Below are positions 1-8,019 of a stretch of 64,000 bases of DNA, one piece after another. A program made the translations under genes and the position numbers. The notes beneath the pieces are model-generated. The model ran no database searches, was not told where the DNA came from, and saw nothing but the letters and a program-made list of their open reading frames with translations. This DNA is from Lachnospiraceae bacterium (GTDB lineage Bacteria; Bacillota; Clostridia; Lachnospirales; Lachnospiraceae): contig JAEENO010000018.1 of NCBI GenBank assembly GCA_016283755.1, forward strand, positions 1-64,000, read 5' to 3'. Position 1 is the first letter of the stretch, and each line of letters opens with the position of its first letter.

Positions 1-743
1 ATTCCAAGCCCCTTTTTTGCTAACGCGAAAGCTGTCTGGATATTGGCTGATTCGCAGAAGACGTGAGGTACAATCTGGTGCTTTTTAAAATAGGAATCAA
101 CTATAGTTCTGATTCTGTCACCCTTCTTAAGTAAGATAAAAGGCTGATTCTTAAACGCCGTTATATCAACCGCCTCTGAGAATTCTTCGCGCTTCTTCTG
201 ACATTCGTCTCCGAATAATTGCTCCATTATCGGTACAGGGACCGCAAGGAAGATTCTGTCCGCTGATAGCTCGGTTACTTCAGCAGAAGGCGAGAAGAAC
301 GGGGAGAAACCTAAGATCAGGTCAACTGCGCCGTGCTGGAGCATGTCTTCTAAGTTAACCGCATTGGCTTCTTCTATTCTTATGTTAACATTCGGGTGCT
401 CGGCCCTATATGGCGGCAGCAGTAGCGGTAAAAGCGCCTGACCTCGGGTATATGTTATACCGATCGTAAGCTCACCCTTGATATCGCCCGATAAATCCTT
501 GACCTCGCTTAAGAACTGGCTTCTTATATCGAGGATCTGTCCGCTTGTCTCTACAAGTCTTGCGCCTGCATAAGTAAGAGACAGTCCCGGGCTTCTCTCA
601 AATAACTGGGTTCCTATCTCTTCCTCAAGCTTCGTTATATGATTGGACAGAGCCTGCTGTGAGATATGAAGCTTATGTGCGGCCTTGGTAATATTCATTT
701 CCTCGGCTACCACAAGAAAATAATTTAGGTTGGTAAAATTCAT
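1..743 (-). CDS. LysR-family transcriptional regulator (3' end outside window)
   Basis: Reading leftwards from an ATG at 743 gives an open frame that runs off the window edge (about 247 codons visible). The first 60 residues are a typical LysR winged helix-turn-helix (NITKAAHKLHISQQALSNHI), followed by a linker helix and a periplasmic-binding-protein-like effector domain (ELTIGITYTRGQALLPLLLP). LysR proteins usually bind a small metabolite and regulate the divergent neighbour, here the 2-oxoacid:ferredoxin oxidoreductase operon 278 nt away. That target is inferred from position only; the effector cannot be deduced. The family call is secure, and the C-terminus is missing only because the window ends. 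Confidence 0.93.
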   Translation of the reverse strand, partial: MNFTNLNYFLVVAEEMNITKAAHKLHISQQALSNHITKLEEEIGTQLFERSPGLSLTYAGARLVETSGQILDIRSQFLSEVKDLSGDIKGELTIGITYTRGQALLPLLLPPYRAEHPNVNIRIEEANAVNLEDMLQHGAVDLILGFSPFFSPSAEVTELSADRIFLAVPVPIMEQLFGDECQKKREEFSEAVDITAFKNQPFILLKKGDRIRTIVDSYFKKHQIVPHVFCESANIQTAFALAKKGLG

Positions 744-1020
744 AAATTATCCCATCATGTAAAAGTGTTAATTTTAAGTGGCTAAAAAGTTAAGTAATTG
801 TCAATGCTGGTGGTACTTCTCAGCCTATATAACAATACTACTACCATATAGGGATAAAATCAATAGACTACAACCTTTTTATTGTGGAAAAGCCATATAA
901 AAAAGTGTTTTTAACATCTGCTTAGTGGTGATACTATAGTAGATGGTGTTTGTGAACGATATTTTGCCTCAAAACGACCTAAGAGGCTACAGGTTCAACG
1001 AAAAAAGGTAGGTATTTATT
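744..1020. promoter_or_regulatory. Divergent control region between lysR and the kor operon
   Basis: This 277-nt gap separates divergently read genes, the usual place for a LysR operator. It is AT-rich. A TTTAAC (910-915) followed 16 nt later by TACTAT (932-937) is a weak candidate promoter for the rightward operon, and the perfect palindrome TACTATAGTA (932-941) lies over the candidate -10 box. The exact LysR sites are not identifiable by eye. The ribosome binding site for the first gene is a loose AAAGGTAGG just before 1021. Confidence 0.4.
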
Positions 1021-1245
1021 ATGGCACAGAAAAAATTAGTGTTAAACTCTGCTTGGTGCAAGGGTTGCGGAATCTGCGCAGCATTCTGTCCTAAGCAGGT
1101 ACTCGCTTTGTCGGACGAGAAAGTGACTATCGCTAATGAAGATGCGTGCATCTTCTGTGGTCAGTGTGAGCAGAGATGCCCTGACTACGCAATCTATATT
1201 GAAGATAAAGAGGAGGTAGGTAATCAATGGGTAAGACCGTATTAA
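1021..1245 (+). CDS. korD: 2x[4Fe-4S] ferredoxin, delta subunit of 2-oxoacid:ferredoxin oxidoreductase
   Basis: This 74-residue protein has two cluster motifs, CKGCGICAAFCP and CIFCGQCEQRCP, each CxxCxxCxxxCP, as in bacterial 2[4Fe-4S] ferredoxins. It should carry electrons from the thiamine-diphosphate catalytic subunits to free ferredoxin in the cytoplasm. Its 3' end overlaps the alpha-subunit start by 19 nt, and an AGGAGG for that gene lies inside it, indicating coupled translation. The short, basic N-terminus fits a dedicated subunit rather than a free ferredoxin. The assignment to the complex rests on gene order. Confidence 0.93.
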   Translation: MAQKKLVLNSAWCKGCGICAAFCPKQVLALSDEKVTIANEDACIFCGQCEQRCPDYAIYIEDKEEVGNQWVRPY

Positions 1246-2357
1246 TGCAGGGTAACGAAGCCGTTGTAGAAGGCGCAATCGCTGCAGGTATGCGCTTTTA
1301 CGCAGGTTATCCGATTACTCCTTCAACAGAGATAGCTGAGCAGTCAGCAGTTCGCCTTCCTCAGGTAGGCGGTAAATTCATTCAGATGGAAGATGAGATT
1401 TCTTCTATGGCAGCAACAATCGGTGCTTCGGCAGCAGGCGTTAAGGCCATGACGGCATCTTCCGGCCCGGGCTTTTCCTTAAAGCAGGAGAACTTAGGCT
1501 ATGCATGCATTACAGAGATTCCTTGCGTTGTAGTAGACGTACAGAGATCAGGACCTTCAACAGGTCTTCCTACAAGTCCTTCACAGGCTGATGTAATGCA
1601 GGCTAAGTGGGGAACTCACGGTGATCATCCGGTTATCGCTCTTTCCCCGTCATCAGTTCGCGAGACATATGATTTGATCATAAGAGCATTTAACTTGGCA
1701 GAGAAGTATCGTACACCGGTTATCTTCCTTATGGATGAGATCGTTGGACATTTAAGAGAAGGTATTGAGATACCGGATCCTAAGGACCTTGAGATTATCA
1801 ATCGTCCTGTTAAGAAGTTCGCTAAGCAGAACGGTCTTCCTTACCATGTAGAGGAAGGCGAGTGGGTACCGACAATGCTTCCTTTCGGACAGGGTCAGAG
1901 ATACCACATTACAGGTCTTGCTCACGGCGAGTCGGGATTCCCGACCAACGATAATGCTACAGCAGGTAAGCTTGTTCGCCGCCTTATCGACAAGGTTGAG
2001 AAGAATTATGATGATATCGTTCAGTGCGAAGAAGTTATGTGCGATGATGCAGATGTTGCAGTAGTATGCTTCGGTGGTACAGCAAGAGCAGCTCAGTCAG
2101 CAATCGAGCAGGCAAGAGAAAAAGGAATTAAGGCCGGTATGTTCCGTCCTATTACAATATGGCCATTCCCGAGTAGAGAGCTTGAAGCTTTATCCAAGAA
2201 GGTTAAGAAGATCGTTGTTGCAGAGCACAACGACGGCCAGATTCTCTTAGAAGTACAGAGAGTCGTTAAGAACAATTGTAAGGTTGATTTCGTTGGAAAG
2301 ATTGATGGTTCGGTTCTTACACCGCCTGTAATCCTTTCCAAGATCGAGGAGGAATAG
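1227..2357 (+). CDS. korA: 2-oxoacid:ferredoxin oxidoreductase, alpha subunit (2-oxoglutarate type likely)
   Basis: This 376-residue protein carries the pyrimidine-binding domain of the thiamine-diphosphate enzyme (GYPITPSTEIAE near residue 28, then a conserved MEDEISSMAA and SSGPGFSLKQENLGYA) and a C-terminal domain beginning around residue 270. The enzyme oxidatively decarboxylates a 2-oxoacid with CoA, giving acyl-CoA, CO2 and reduced ferredoxin. The stretch SGPSTGLPTSPSQADVMQ with WGTHGDHP resembles the 2-oxoglutarate (Kor) branch more than the branched-chain (Vor) branch, but substrate specificity from sequence alone is uncertain. The beta-subunit gene follows after 2 nt. Confidence 0.88.
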   Translation: MGKTVLMQGNEAVVEGAIAAGMRFYAGYPITPSTEIAEQSAVRLPQVGGKFIQMEDEISSMAATIGASAAGVKAMTASSGPGFSLKQENLGYACITEIPCVVVDVQRSGPSTGLPTSPSQADVMQAKWGTHGDHPVIALSPSSVRETYDLIIRAFNLAEKYRTPVIFLMDEIVGHLREGIEIPDPKDLEIINRPVKKFAKQNGLPYHVEEGEWVPTMLPFGQGQRYHITGLAHGESGFPTNDNATAGKLVRRLIDKVEKNYDDIVQCEEVMCDDADVAVVCFGGTARAAQSAIEQAREKGIKAGMFRPITIWPFPSRELEALSKKVKKIVVAEHNDGQILLEVQRVVKNNCKVDFVGKIDGSVLTPPVILSKIEEE

Positions 2358-2359
2358 TA

Positions 2360-3199
2360 ATGGCAAGTGAATTAATAGATAAATATATGCGACCTGAGCA
2401 CCTTCCTCATATCTGGTGCCCGGGATGCGGTAACGGAATTATTATGCGTGATGTTGCACAGGCTATCGAGAATCTTGGTCTTGATCATGACAAGGTAGTA
2501 ATCGTATCCGGTATCGGATGCTCATCACGTGCCGCAGGTTACATGGATTTCAACACGATTCACACGACACACGGCCGTGCAATCGCTTTTGCAACAGGTA
2601 TTAAGCTTGCAAATCCTGAACTTAACGTAATCGTTCTTGCAGGTGACGGAGATATCTCCGCAATCGGTGGTAATCACTTGATCCACGCTGCAAGACGTAA
2701 CATCGGAATTACAGTTGTTGTATTTAACAATAACATTTATGGTATGACAGGTGGTCAGTACTCACCGACAACTCCTCGTGGAGAGAAGGGTACAACCGCT
2801 CCTTACGGTAACATTGACCGTTCATTTGATATCGCAGGTCTTGCTTATGGAGCAGGTGCTTCATTCGCAGCAAGAGGTTCTGCATATCACGTACAGCAGA
2901 CAATTTCTTACATCCAGCAGGGTATCTCTCACAAGGGATTCTCCATTATCGATGTAGCAGCTATCTGCCCTACATATTATGGACGTAAGAACAAGAAGGG
3001 TTCTGCGGTTGATATGATGAAGTATCAGCGTGATAACGCAGTTATGCAGGACAAGGCAGTTACAATGACTGCAGAAGAGTTAAAAGGTAAGGTTATAATC
3101 GGAGTTCTTGCTCAGGTTAACTACCCTGAATTCACTAAAGAATACCAGAAGATCATCGATCGTCTCGGAAGGGAGGCAGAAGAACGTGAGCACCGCTAA
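2360..3199 (+). CDS. korB: 2-oxoacid:ferredoxin oxidoreductase, beta subunit (TPP-binding)
   Basis: This 279-residue protein has the thiamine-diphosphate and magnesium signature, AGDGDISAIGG followed by NNNIYGMTGGQ near residues 94-135. Near the N-terminus, CPGCGNG and a second cysteine (GIGCSS) match the cysteines that bind the proximal [4Fe-4S] cluster in this family. It forms the catalytic core with the alpha subunit. PTTP followed by TTAPYGN after the TPP motif matches Kor-type beta chains. A GGAGG site lies in the end of the preceding gene, and the gamma-subunit start overlaps its last codons. Confidence 0.9.
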   Translation: MASELIDKYMRPEHLPHIWCPGCGNGIIMRDVAQAIENLGLDHDKVVIVSGIGCSSRAAGYMDFNTIHTTHGRAIAFATGIKLANPELNVIVLAGDGDISAIGGNHLIHAARRNIGITVVVFNNNIYGMTGGQYSPTTPRGEKGTTAPYGNIDRSFDIAGLAYGAGASFAARGSAYHVQQTISYIQQGISHKGFSIIDVAAICPTYYGRKNKKGSAVDMMKYQRDNAVMQDKAVTMTAEELKGKVIIGVLAQVNYPEFTKEYQKIIDRLGREAEEREHR

Positions 3200-3806
3200 G
3201 AAAACAACAGAAACTAAAGAAGTTAAGAAAGCTGCCGCAAAAGCTCCTGCAGCTAAGGCAGATAAGGCCGAAAGAACCAAGATGGAGATCCGTCTTACAG
3301 GTTCCGGCGGACAGGGTGTCATTCTTGCAACAATTATTCTTGCTGAAGCAGGTATTGAGGCAGGCAAGTATGTAGCTCAGTCTCAGGCATACGGTCCTGA
3401 GGCAAGAGGAGGTTCATGTAAGGCTGAGGTTATTATCGACGAGAAGCCGATCGGTTTCACTAAGGTAGAAAAGCCTACATTCTTCATGGCTCTTACACAG
3501 AAGGCATTAGACCAGTATGCACCGGGCTTAAGCAAGCATTGTATCGTATTGCTTGATTCTTCACTTGAGACACCTGAGTGCTTACTTGCTAACAAGGTAT
3601 ACAAGGCTCCAATCCTTGAGAGTGCTATTAAGGAAGTTGGTAAAGCAATGACAGCTAATATCGTAGCAGTCGGAGCAATCAATGCAATCCTTAATCTTGT
3701 ATCGGACGAAGACCTTCATACAGCAGTTATGTCACACGTTCCGAAGGGAACAGAAGAGCTTAACGAGAAGGCTCTTAAGGTCGGCATGAAGTTAATTAAG
3801 AAATAA
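3186..3806 (+). CDS. korC: 2-oxoacid:ferredoxin oxidoreductase, gamma subunit
   Basis: The gamma-type domain starts at MEIRLTGSGGQGVI and contains the family landmarks SQAYGPEARGG and, further on, GAINAIL. The GTG at 3186 is chosen as the start because GGGAGG sits seven bases upstream; an in-frame ATG at 3282 would also give a complete domain. With the GTG start there is an unusual 32-residue lysine- and alanine-rich leader (KKAAAKAPAAKADKAE) before the domain, absent from typical gamma subunits of about 180 residues. It overlaps korB by 14 nt and ends the operon just before a terminator. Confidence 0.87.
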   Translation: MSTAKKTTETKEVKKAAAKAPAAKADKAERTKMEIRLTGSGGQGVILATIILAEAGIEAGKYVAQSQAYGPEARGGSCKAEVIIDEKPIGFTKVEKPTFFMALTQKALDQYAPGLSKHCIVLLDSSLETPECLLANKVYKAPILESAIKEVGKAMTANIVAVGAINAILNLVSDEDLHTAVMSHVPKGTEELNEKALKVGMKLIKK

Positions 3807-3813
3807 TTATGTG

Positions 3814-3840
3814 TGCGGCGGCAATTTGCCGCCGCATTTT
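3814..3840 (+). terminator. Rho-independent terminator of the kor operon
   Basis: A perfect 10-bp GC-rich stem (TGCGGCGGCA, 3814-3823, with TGCCGCCGCA, 3827-3836) has a 3-nt loop and is followed by a run of Ts. It begins eight bases after the korC stop codon. Confidence 0.92.
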
Positions 3841-3846
3841 TCACAT

Positions 3847-3921
3847 GCAGCTAGGTGGCACATAAGTGCCGGAACCTTGCTGCCACGACGCACCGCGCCA
3901 TAGGCGCATTACATGTGCGTC
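3847..3921. repeat. Double-hairpin intergenic repeat, copy 1
   Basis: Two adjacent hairpins make up this element. The first pairs GCAGCTAGGT+GGCAC (3847-3861) with GTGCC (3866-3870) and ACCTTGCTGC (3874-3883), leaving a GGA bulge and one internal mismatch. The second pairs GACGCAC (3887-3893) with GTGCGTC (3915-3921) around an inner GCGCC/GGCGC stem (3895-3907). A second copy lies at 22805-22881 with base-paired positions changed on both sides, so the fold is conserved beyond the sequence. It sits between the kor terminator and the CoA-transferase ribosome binding site. No known family is recognised. Confidence 0.75.
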
Positions 3922-3942
3922 TTCCAAGACAAAGGAGATAAT

Positions 3943-5424
3943 ATGTACGAAGATCGTATTTTGAACAGCGCTCTTATGAGTAAGATAATGCCGGCTTCAG
4001 AGGCAGCATCCCTTATCAAAGAGAATATGAAGCTTGGTTTCTCCGGCTTTACATCCGCAGGATATGCAAAGCTTATCCCTACAGAGATTGCAAAGCAGGG
4101 CACAGCCAAGAACTTGACAGTTATATCCGGCGCATCAACAGGCGCGGAACTCGACGGTGAACTTGCCAAGGCAGGTCTTATGGGACGCCGTCATCCTTTC
4201 CAGAGCAATAAGGACAGCCGTAACTCAATTAATGCAGGAACCACCGAATATGCCGATTATCATCTCGGAATGCTTCCGAGATATCTTCGTCAGGACATTT
4301 TCGGAGATCTTGATTATGCAATCGTTGAGTGCTGTATGATCCTTGAGGACGGTTCACTTGTTCCTACGCTTACAGTCGGTGCAACCAATGCAATCGTAGA
4401 AAAGTCCAAGAAGGTACTTGTTGAGCTTAATACATCTGTCCCGACAGGTGTATACGGAATGCATGATATCTTCAATCCTGATTGCGGTGAGCCTATTCCG
4501 TTAACTTCTTCAAGCCAGCGTATCGGTGAGAAGTCAATTAAGTGCGGAATCGATAAGATTGCCGGCATCGTTATTAACGAAAATCGTGGGGAGTGCCCGA
4601 AGTTTAAGCCTGTCGATGAAGTTTCACAGAAGATCGCAGACCATATCATTTTGTTCTTAAGAGAAGAAGTTAAGAAGGGCCATTTACCGGAGAACTTATA
4701 TCCGTTACAGTCGGGCGTAGGCGCAGTTGCTAACGCTGTACTTGCAGGACTTTCCAATGCGGGATTCAAGCACCTCTCAATGTACACAGAGGTTGTACAG
4801 GACTCCGCGGTAGAGCTTTTATACGATGGTATTATGGATACGTTATCTACAACAGCTGTTTCTCTTTCTGAGGAAGGCCTTGCAAAGTTCTATGATAACT
4901 TTGATAACGTTAAGGATCATATCATAATCCGTCCGCAGGATATTTCCAATCATCCTGAAGCAATAAGAAGACTTAAGCTTATATCTATGAATACAGCAAT
5001 CGAAGCTGATATCTACGGCAACGTTAACTCGACTCACATCTCCGGTTCCAAGATGATGAACGGTATCGGAGGTTCCGGAGACTTTGCAAGAAACGCAGGT
5101 ATCTCAATCTTTATGACTCCGTCCGTTGCAAAGGACGGCGCAATTTCATCAATCGTTCCGTTCTGCTCACACGTTGACTCAACAGAGCATGATGTATGTG
5201 TAATCGTAACCGAGCAGGGACTTGCAGATCTTCGTGGCCTTAGCCCTAAGGAGAGAGCCGAAGCTATCATCGAGAAGTGCGCTCATCCTGATTATAAGGA
5301 TGAACTTCGAGAGTACTTCAAGCATGCTTGTGAGGTTGCTCCGGCTAACCATACACCGCATGACCTTGAGCACTGCTTCGATATGCACACACGCTTCATC
5401 AAGACAGGAACGATGAAGAAATAA
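3943..5424 (+). CDS. Acetyl-CoA hydrolase/transferase family CoA-transferase (succinate-type likely)
   Basis: This 493-residue class I CoA-transferase belongs to the group that includes clostridial succinyl-CoA:CoA transferase Cat1 and acetic-acid-bacterial AarC. The start at 3943 follows AAAGGAG. YTEVVQD around residue 283 contains the glutamate expected to carry CoA as a thioester, and the late motifs NSTHISGS and GIGGSGDFARNAG match the CoA-binding region. It would move CoA between succinyl-CoA and a short-chain acid such as acetate or propionate. Position behind the kor operon suggests it uses the succinyl-CoA made there; the exact acyl donor is inference. Confidence 0.87.
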   Translation: MYEDRILNSALMSKIMPASEAASLIKENMKLGFSGFTSAGYAKLIPTEIAKQGTAKNLTVISGASTGAELDGELAKAGLMGRRHPFQSNKDSRNSINAGTTEYADYHLGMLPRYLRQDIFGDLDYAIVECCMILEDGSLVPTLTVGATNAIVEKSKKVLVELNTSVPTGVYGMHDIFNPDCGEPIPLTSSSQRIGEKSIKCGIDKIAGIVINENRGECPKFKPVDEVSQKIADHIILFLREEVKKGHLPENLYPLQSGVGAVANAVLAGLSNAGFKHLSMYTEVVQDSAVELLYDGIMDTLSTTAVSLSEEGLAKFYDNFDNVKDHIIIRPQDISNHPEAIRRLKLISMNTAIEADIYGNVNSTHISGSKMMNGIGGSGDFARNAGISIFMTPSVAKDGAISSIVPFCSHVDSTEHDVCVIVTEQGLADLRGLSPKERAEAIIEKCAHPDYKDELREYFKHACEVAPANHTPHDLEHCFDMHTRFIKTGTMKK

Positions 5425-5461
5425 TTAGCTTAAATTCCATTCTTTTAAATATTTACCTTAA

Positions 5462-5496
5462 GAGGCGACCGGTGGCAACATTGGTTGCTTCTTTTA
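5462..5496 (+). terminator. Probable terminator after the CoA-transferase
   Basis: A 9-bp stem with two G-T pairs (GAGGCGACC 5462-5470 with GGTTGCTTC 5483-5491) is followed by a short T run. It separates the CoA-transferase from the AT-rich cassette that starts with its own promoter at 5557. Confidence 0.65.
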
Positions 5497-5556
5497 TGTA
5501 AATAGATATTTGAAGAAAATAGAACGTGTCATCATTAAAATTCTGTTAACTCAATA

Positions 5557-5585
5557 TAGACAATAGATATTTCTGTATATATAAT
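5557..5585 (+). promoter_or_regulatory. Strong housekeeping promoter of the 5.6-8.0 kb cassette
   Basis: TAGACA (5557-5562) and TATAAT (5580-5585) are separated by exactly 17 nt, one base short of perfect consensus. The transcript would begin near 5592, about 29 nt before the ATG, leaving room only for the GGGGG ribosome binding site at 5610. Confidence 0.75.
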
Positions 5586-5620
5586 AAAAATGTGACCAAT
5601 AAAATGAATGGGGGTATTAT

Positions 5621-6799
5621 ATGTTAAGGAATATTAAAACAAGATTGATATCATTACTATTAATCTCAACTTTTCTTATTAGTGTATGTGGAATTATGCC
5701 ATGTGATGTAAGGGCTAAAGAAGGTATAATAAGCACGGAATATGCAAAGAAGATTGCTGTATTACATATACAGTCTTTTATTGCTAATAATGAAAAAGAT
5801 GAGTTGAGTAAATGGGAGTGGGGTGTATATATAGAAGAACCTGTTCCAATGTACTCGCCTGATGGATATATAGAGGCGTATTATATAGATGTTGTTGACA
5901 AAGAGAAGACTTCAGTTGGATATGTTATAGTTGGAGCGAATAAAACACATCCCCCGATTATAGAATACGGTATTTGCAATGAATTTTATCCTGCTGTTAT
6001 GGCAAAAGTGCTGGAGGCGGATACATTTTATTACCTGGGTTCGGTTTTCTACTTGATTGGTAATGAAAAGGCAGTGTGGGACGTTAGTGGCTTTGGCAGT
6101 TATAATCAAATTGATAAAGAAAATTTGAAAAATGTAAAAGTTATATGCGATAATTATGCAGAAAGTTGGATATATTGGGAAAAAGCTGTTAACGATTTTA
6201 AGGTTAGTATTGAAGACGGTAGGGTAAATGAGTCATCATACACGGTAAGAATATTTAATAGACCAAGACAAAATGATGTGAATGGTTATAATCAACCATA
6301 TACTATTATGGATGCTTTTCCGGGCGAAGTATTCCATTGCTTCCCGGTAGCAAGTGTTAACTTGTTTATCTATTGGACTCGATATGGTGGCTCTCATTAT
6401 TCGGTATTAAGACAACCAAATGATAGACAGTGGCGTCATACATTTAATATCTTGAAAGAGTATGAGAATACAATTGAGGTTGAAGGTCCTGAAGGTGGAA
6501 CAAAAGCAGAAGATGGGGCGAATGGGTTAAATAGGTATATTAGGGAATGCGGACTACATAATTTTACACAAAGTATAGGTAATCCAGATAAGTTTATGTG
6601 CATGGATGAAATTGACGATGGAAGACCTTATATAATCGATTATGAGCATCCGCAGGTAAGCAGACACGCAATGCTCGTATTGGGTTATAGAAACGAGAGC
6701 ACATTCAGTTTTAGAGTAGTTGATGGCTTTTCAGGTTATGCGGGTCGTTTCTTTACGATTGATGATATGTATGGAATAGTAACAATTGAAATATACTAA
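5621..6799 (+). CDS. Secreted papain-like cysteine peptidase with propeptide-like N-terminus
   Basis: The 392-residue protein opens with a signal peptide (basic start, hydrophobic segment to about residue 28, likely cleavage near VRA). Residues 35-130 resemble the propeptide of streptopain-like C10 peptidases (SVGYVIVGANKTHPPIIEYG). The C-terminal half has the landmarks of a C10/C39-like papain fold: a cysteine in HCFPVASVNLF (C240), a histidine in SRHAMLVLGY (H349) and a following aspartate in RVVDGF (D368). It is therefore probably an exported zymogen. Codons are visibly richer in ATA, AGA and AT-ending triplets than neighbouring genes. Substrate unknown; activity is inferred from the residues only. 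Confidence 0.65.
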   Translation: MLRNIKTRLISLLLISTFLISVCGIMPCDVRAKEGIISTEYAKKIAVLHIQSFIANNEKDELSKWEWGVYIEEPVPMYSPDGYIEAYYIDVVDKEKTSVGYVIVGANKTHPPIIEYGICNEFYPAVMAKVLEADTFYYLGSVFYLIGNEKAVWDVSGFGSYNQIDKENLKNVKVICDNYAESWIYWEKAVNDFKVSIEDGRVNESSYTVRIFNRPRQNDVNGYNQPYTIMDAFPGEVFHCFPVASVNLFIYWTRYGGSHYSVLRQPNDRQWRHTFNILKEYENTIEVEGPEGGTKAEDGANGLNRYIRECGLHNFTQSIGNPDKFMCMDEIDDGRPYIIDYEHPQVSRHAMLVLGYRNESTFSFRVVDGFSGYAGRFFTIDDMYGIVTIEIY

Positions 6800-6814
6800 T
6801 TATTGGGGGCATAA

Positions 6815-7381
6815 ATGAGTAAACGTGTATTGTCGATTTTATTTGCAACGGTGTCACTTGTTCTTATTAGCCTGATTATACCATTAGTTTTGATAAGACC
6901 TAAAACACTATATGATGCATCCTTTAAAAACTGGGAAGAGTATAATTTCAATTATTATGTTGGGTGGGGAAAATACAATTATGATAAAGAAGAATACGAG
7001 GAAGGGTATTATTATCGTGAAGATATTATTGTTGATTTAAAACAGGAAGAAGCAAGAGAGTTTTTTGAAGATGTCAACAGAATTAGAGTTGTCAGATACT
7101 ATGGGAGAAGAAAGAAGTTGACGAAAAAAGAAGATATAGTTTATTGTCTGCTTATTAATAGGTATAATGAATCAATTAAAGCAGGCGGTATGTTGTGGAG
7201 TATAGATTTTTACAAAAATGGCAAGACACTGGCATCAGCTTTTTATGATATTCACAAAAAACGTTCAATAATGGATTCTGGAATCTACTTTTCTGATTTG
7301 ACAGTTAATAATAATGATTACAATGCTTTTGCTGAAAAGTATTTTAAGACTAATGATATCGGAGGACAAGCCGATGAATAA
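6815..7381 (+). CDS. Membrane-anchored tyrosine-rich protein of unknown function
   Basis: I do not recognise this 188-residue protein. It has one N-terminal membrane segment (about residues 6-27, ending LIRPK) and an extracytoplasmic domain very rich in tyrosine, aspartate and glutamate, with a notable EEYEEGYYYRED stretch near residue 60. The gene begins 15 nt after the peptidase stop with a GGGGG site, and its own last eight bases overlap the next start, so the three genes are almost surely one transcript. It could be a partner, substrate or inhibitor of the exported peptidase; this is speculation from position. Confidence 0.72.
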   Translation: MSKRVLSILFATVSLVLISLIIPLVLIRPKTLYDASFKNWEEYNFNYYVGWGKYNYDKEEYEEGYYYREDIIVDLKQEEAREFFEDVNRIRVVRYYGRRKKLTKKEDIVYCLLINRYNESIKAGGMLWSIDFYKNGKTLASAFYDIHKKRSIMDSGIYFSDLTVNNNDYNAFAEKYFKTNDIGGQADE

Positions 7382-7970
7382 GAGAAGAGTAAGCGAAAGC
7401 GTATTGCTTTATCTGGCTTCTACATTTGTATTTGCGGAACTTTTAATTGAACAAGCCATTATAGGGTTTTCTGCATATTTGGGCGCTGCAAATGGAATGT
7501 TTCAGAGGGAAACACTGTTCGTTTCGTATTTGTCTATATTGTTCTTGCTGTCGATTGTATATTTGACAGGAAATAAGTCTATAGCGGTTGTGATACCGGT
7601 GCTTATGTATATTGCATATATGGTAAATGCCCTGTACTATTGGTTTAATGGATATGATATGTTAAGGCTTGATGCATATATTATATTCGCCGCTATAGTA
7701 ATAGTCAGTAATGTTAAGAAATTTAAATATAGGGATGAGATTGTGGTGGCGCTCGGATTGTTGCCGGGGATACTGATGTTGGCGTCGGTAATCTATAAGT
7801 TTTTTGCAGCATATTTATACTTATATTTAGATGAATCGGTATGGACGATCATATGTGATGTCCTCCAAGTATGCTCATTGGCAATGGCAAGCCTTTGCTA
7901 TTTTGGTTCATCTAAACAGGCGATAATGCAGAGACAGAAGAGTGGTGGAAAAGTAAAAGCTATGTTATAA
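7374..7970 (+). CDS. Polytopic membrane protein of unknown function
   Basis: The 198-residue protein appears to have six hydrophobic segments (around residues 9-33, 47-66, 68-90, 98-112, 122-144 and 154-176) and a short basic C-terminal tail. The start at 7374 is preferred over an upstream in-frame ATG because GGAGG lies eight bases before it and it overlaps the previous stop (ATGAATAA), a translational-coupling arrangement. No enzymatic or transporter motif is visible. It completes the AT-rich cassette with the peptidase and the Tyr-rich protein. Confidence 0.72.
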   Translation: MNKRRVSESVLLYLASTFVFAELLIEQAIIGFSAYLGAANGMFQRETLFVSYLSILFLLSIVYLTGNKSIAVVIPVLMYIAYMVNALYYWFNGYDMLRLDAYIIFAAIVIVSNVKKFKYRDEIVVALGLLPGILMLASVIYKFFAAYLYLYLDESVWTIICDVLQVCSLAMASLCYFGSSKQAIMQRQKSGGKVKAML

Positions 7971-8019
7971 TTAGAAAGAGAATGTTTTTGAGGCAATATT
8001 CTATGTGGGGTATATTACA

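Noticed and set aside
2093-2341. Minus-strand open frames opposite korA and many other conserved genes
   Set aside because: They are shadows of strong coding frames, lack ribosome binding sites and show no protein features.
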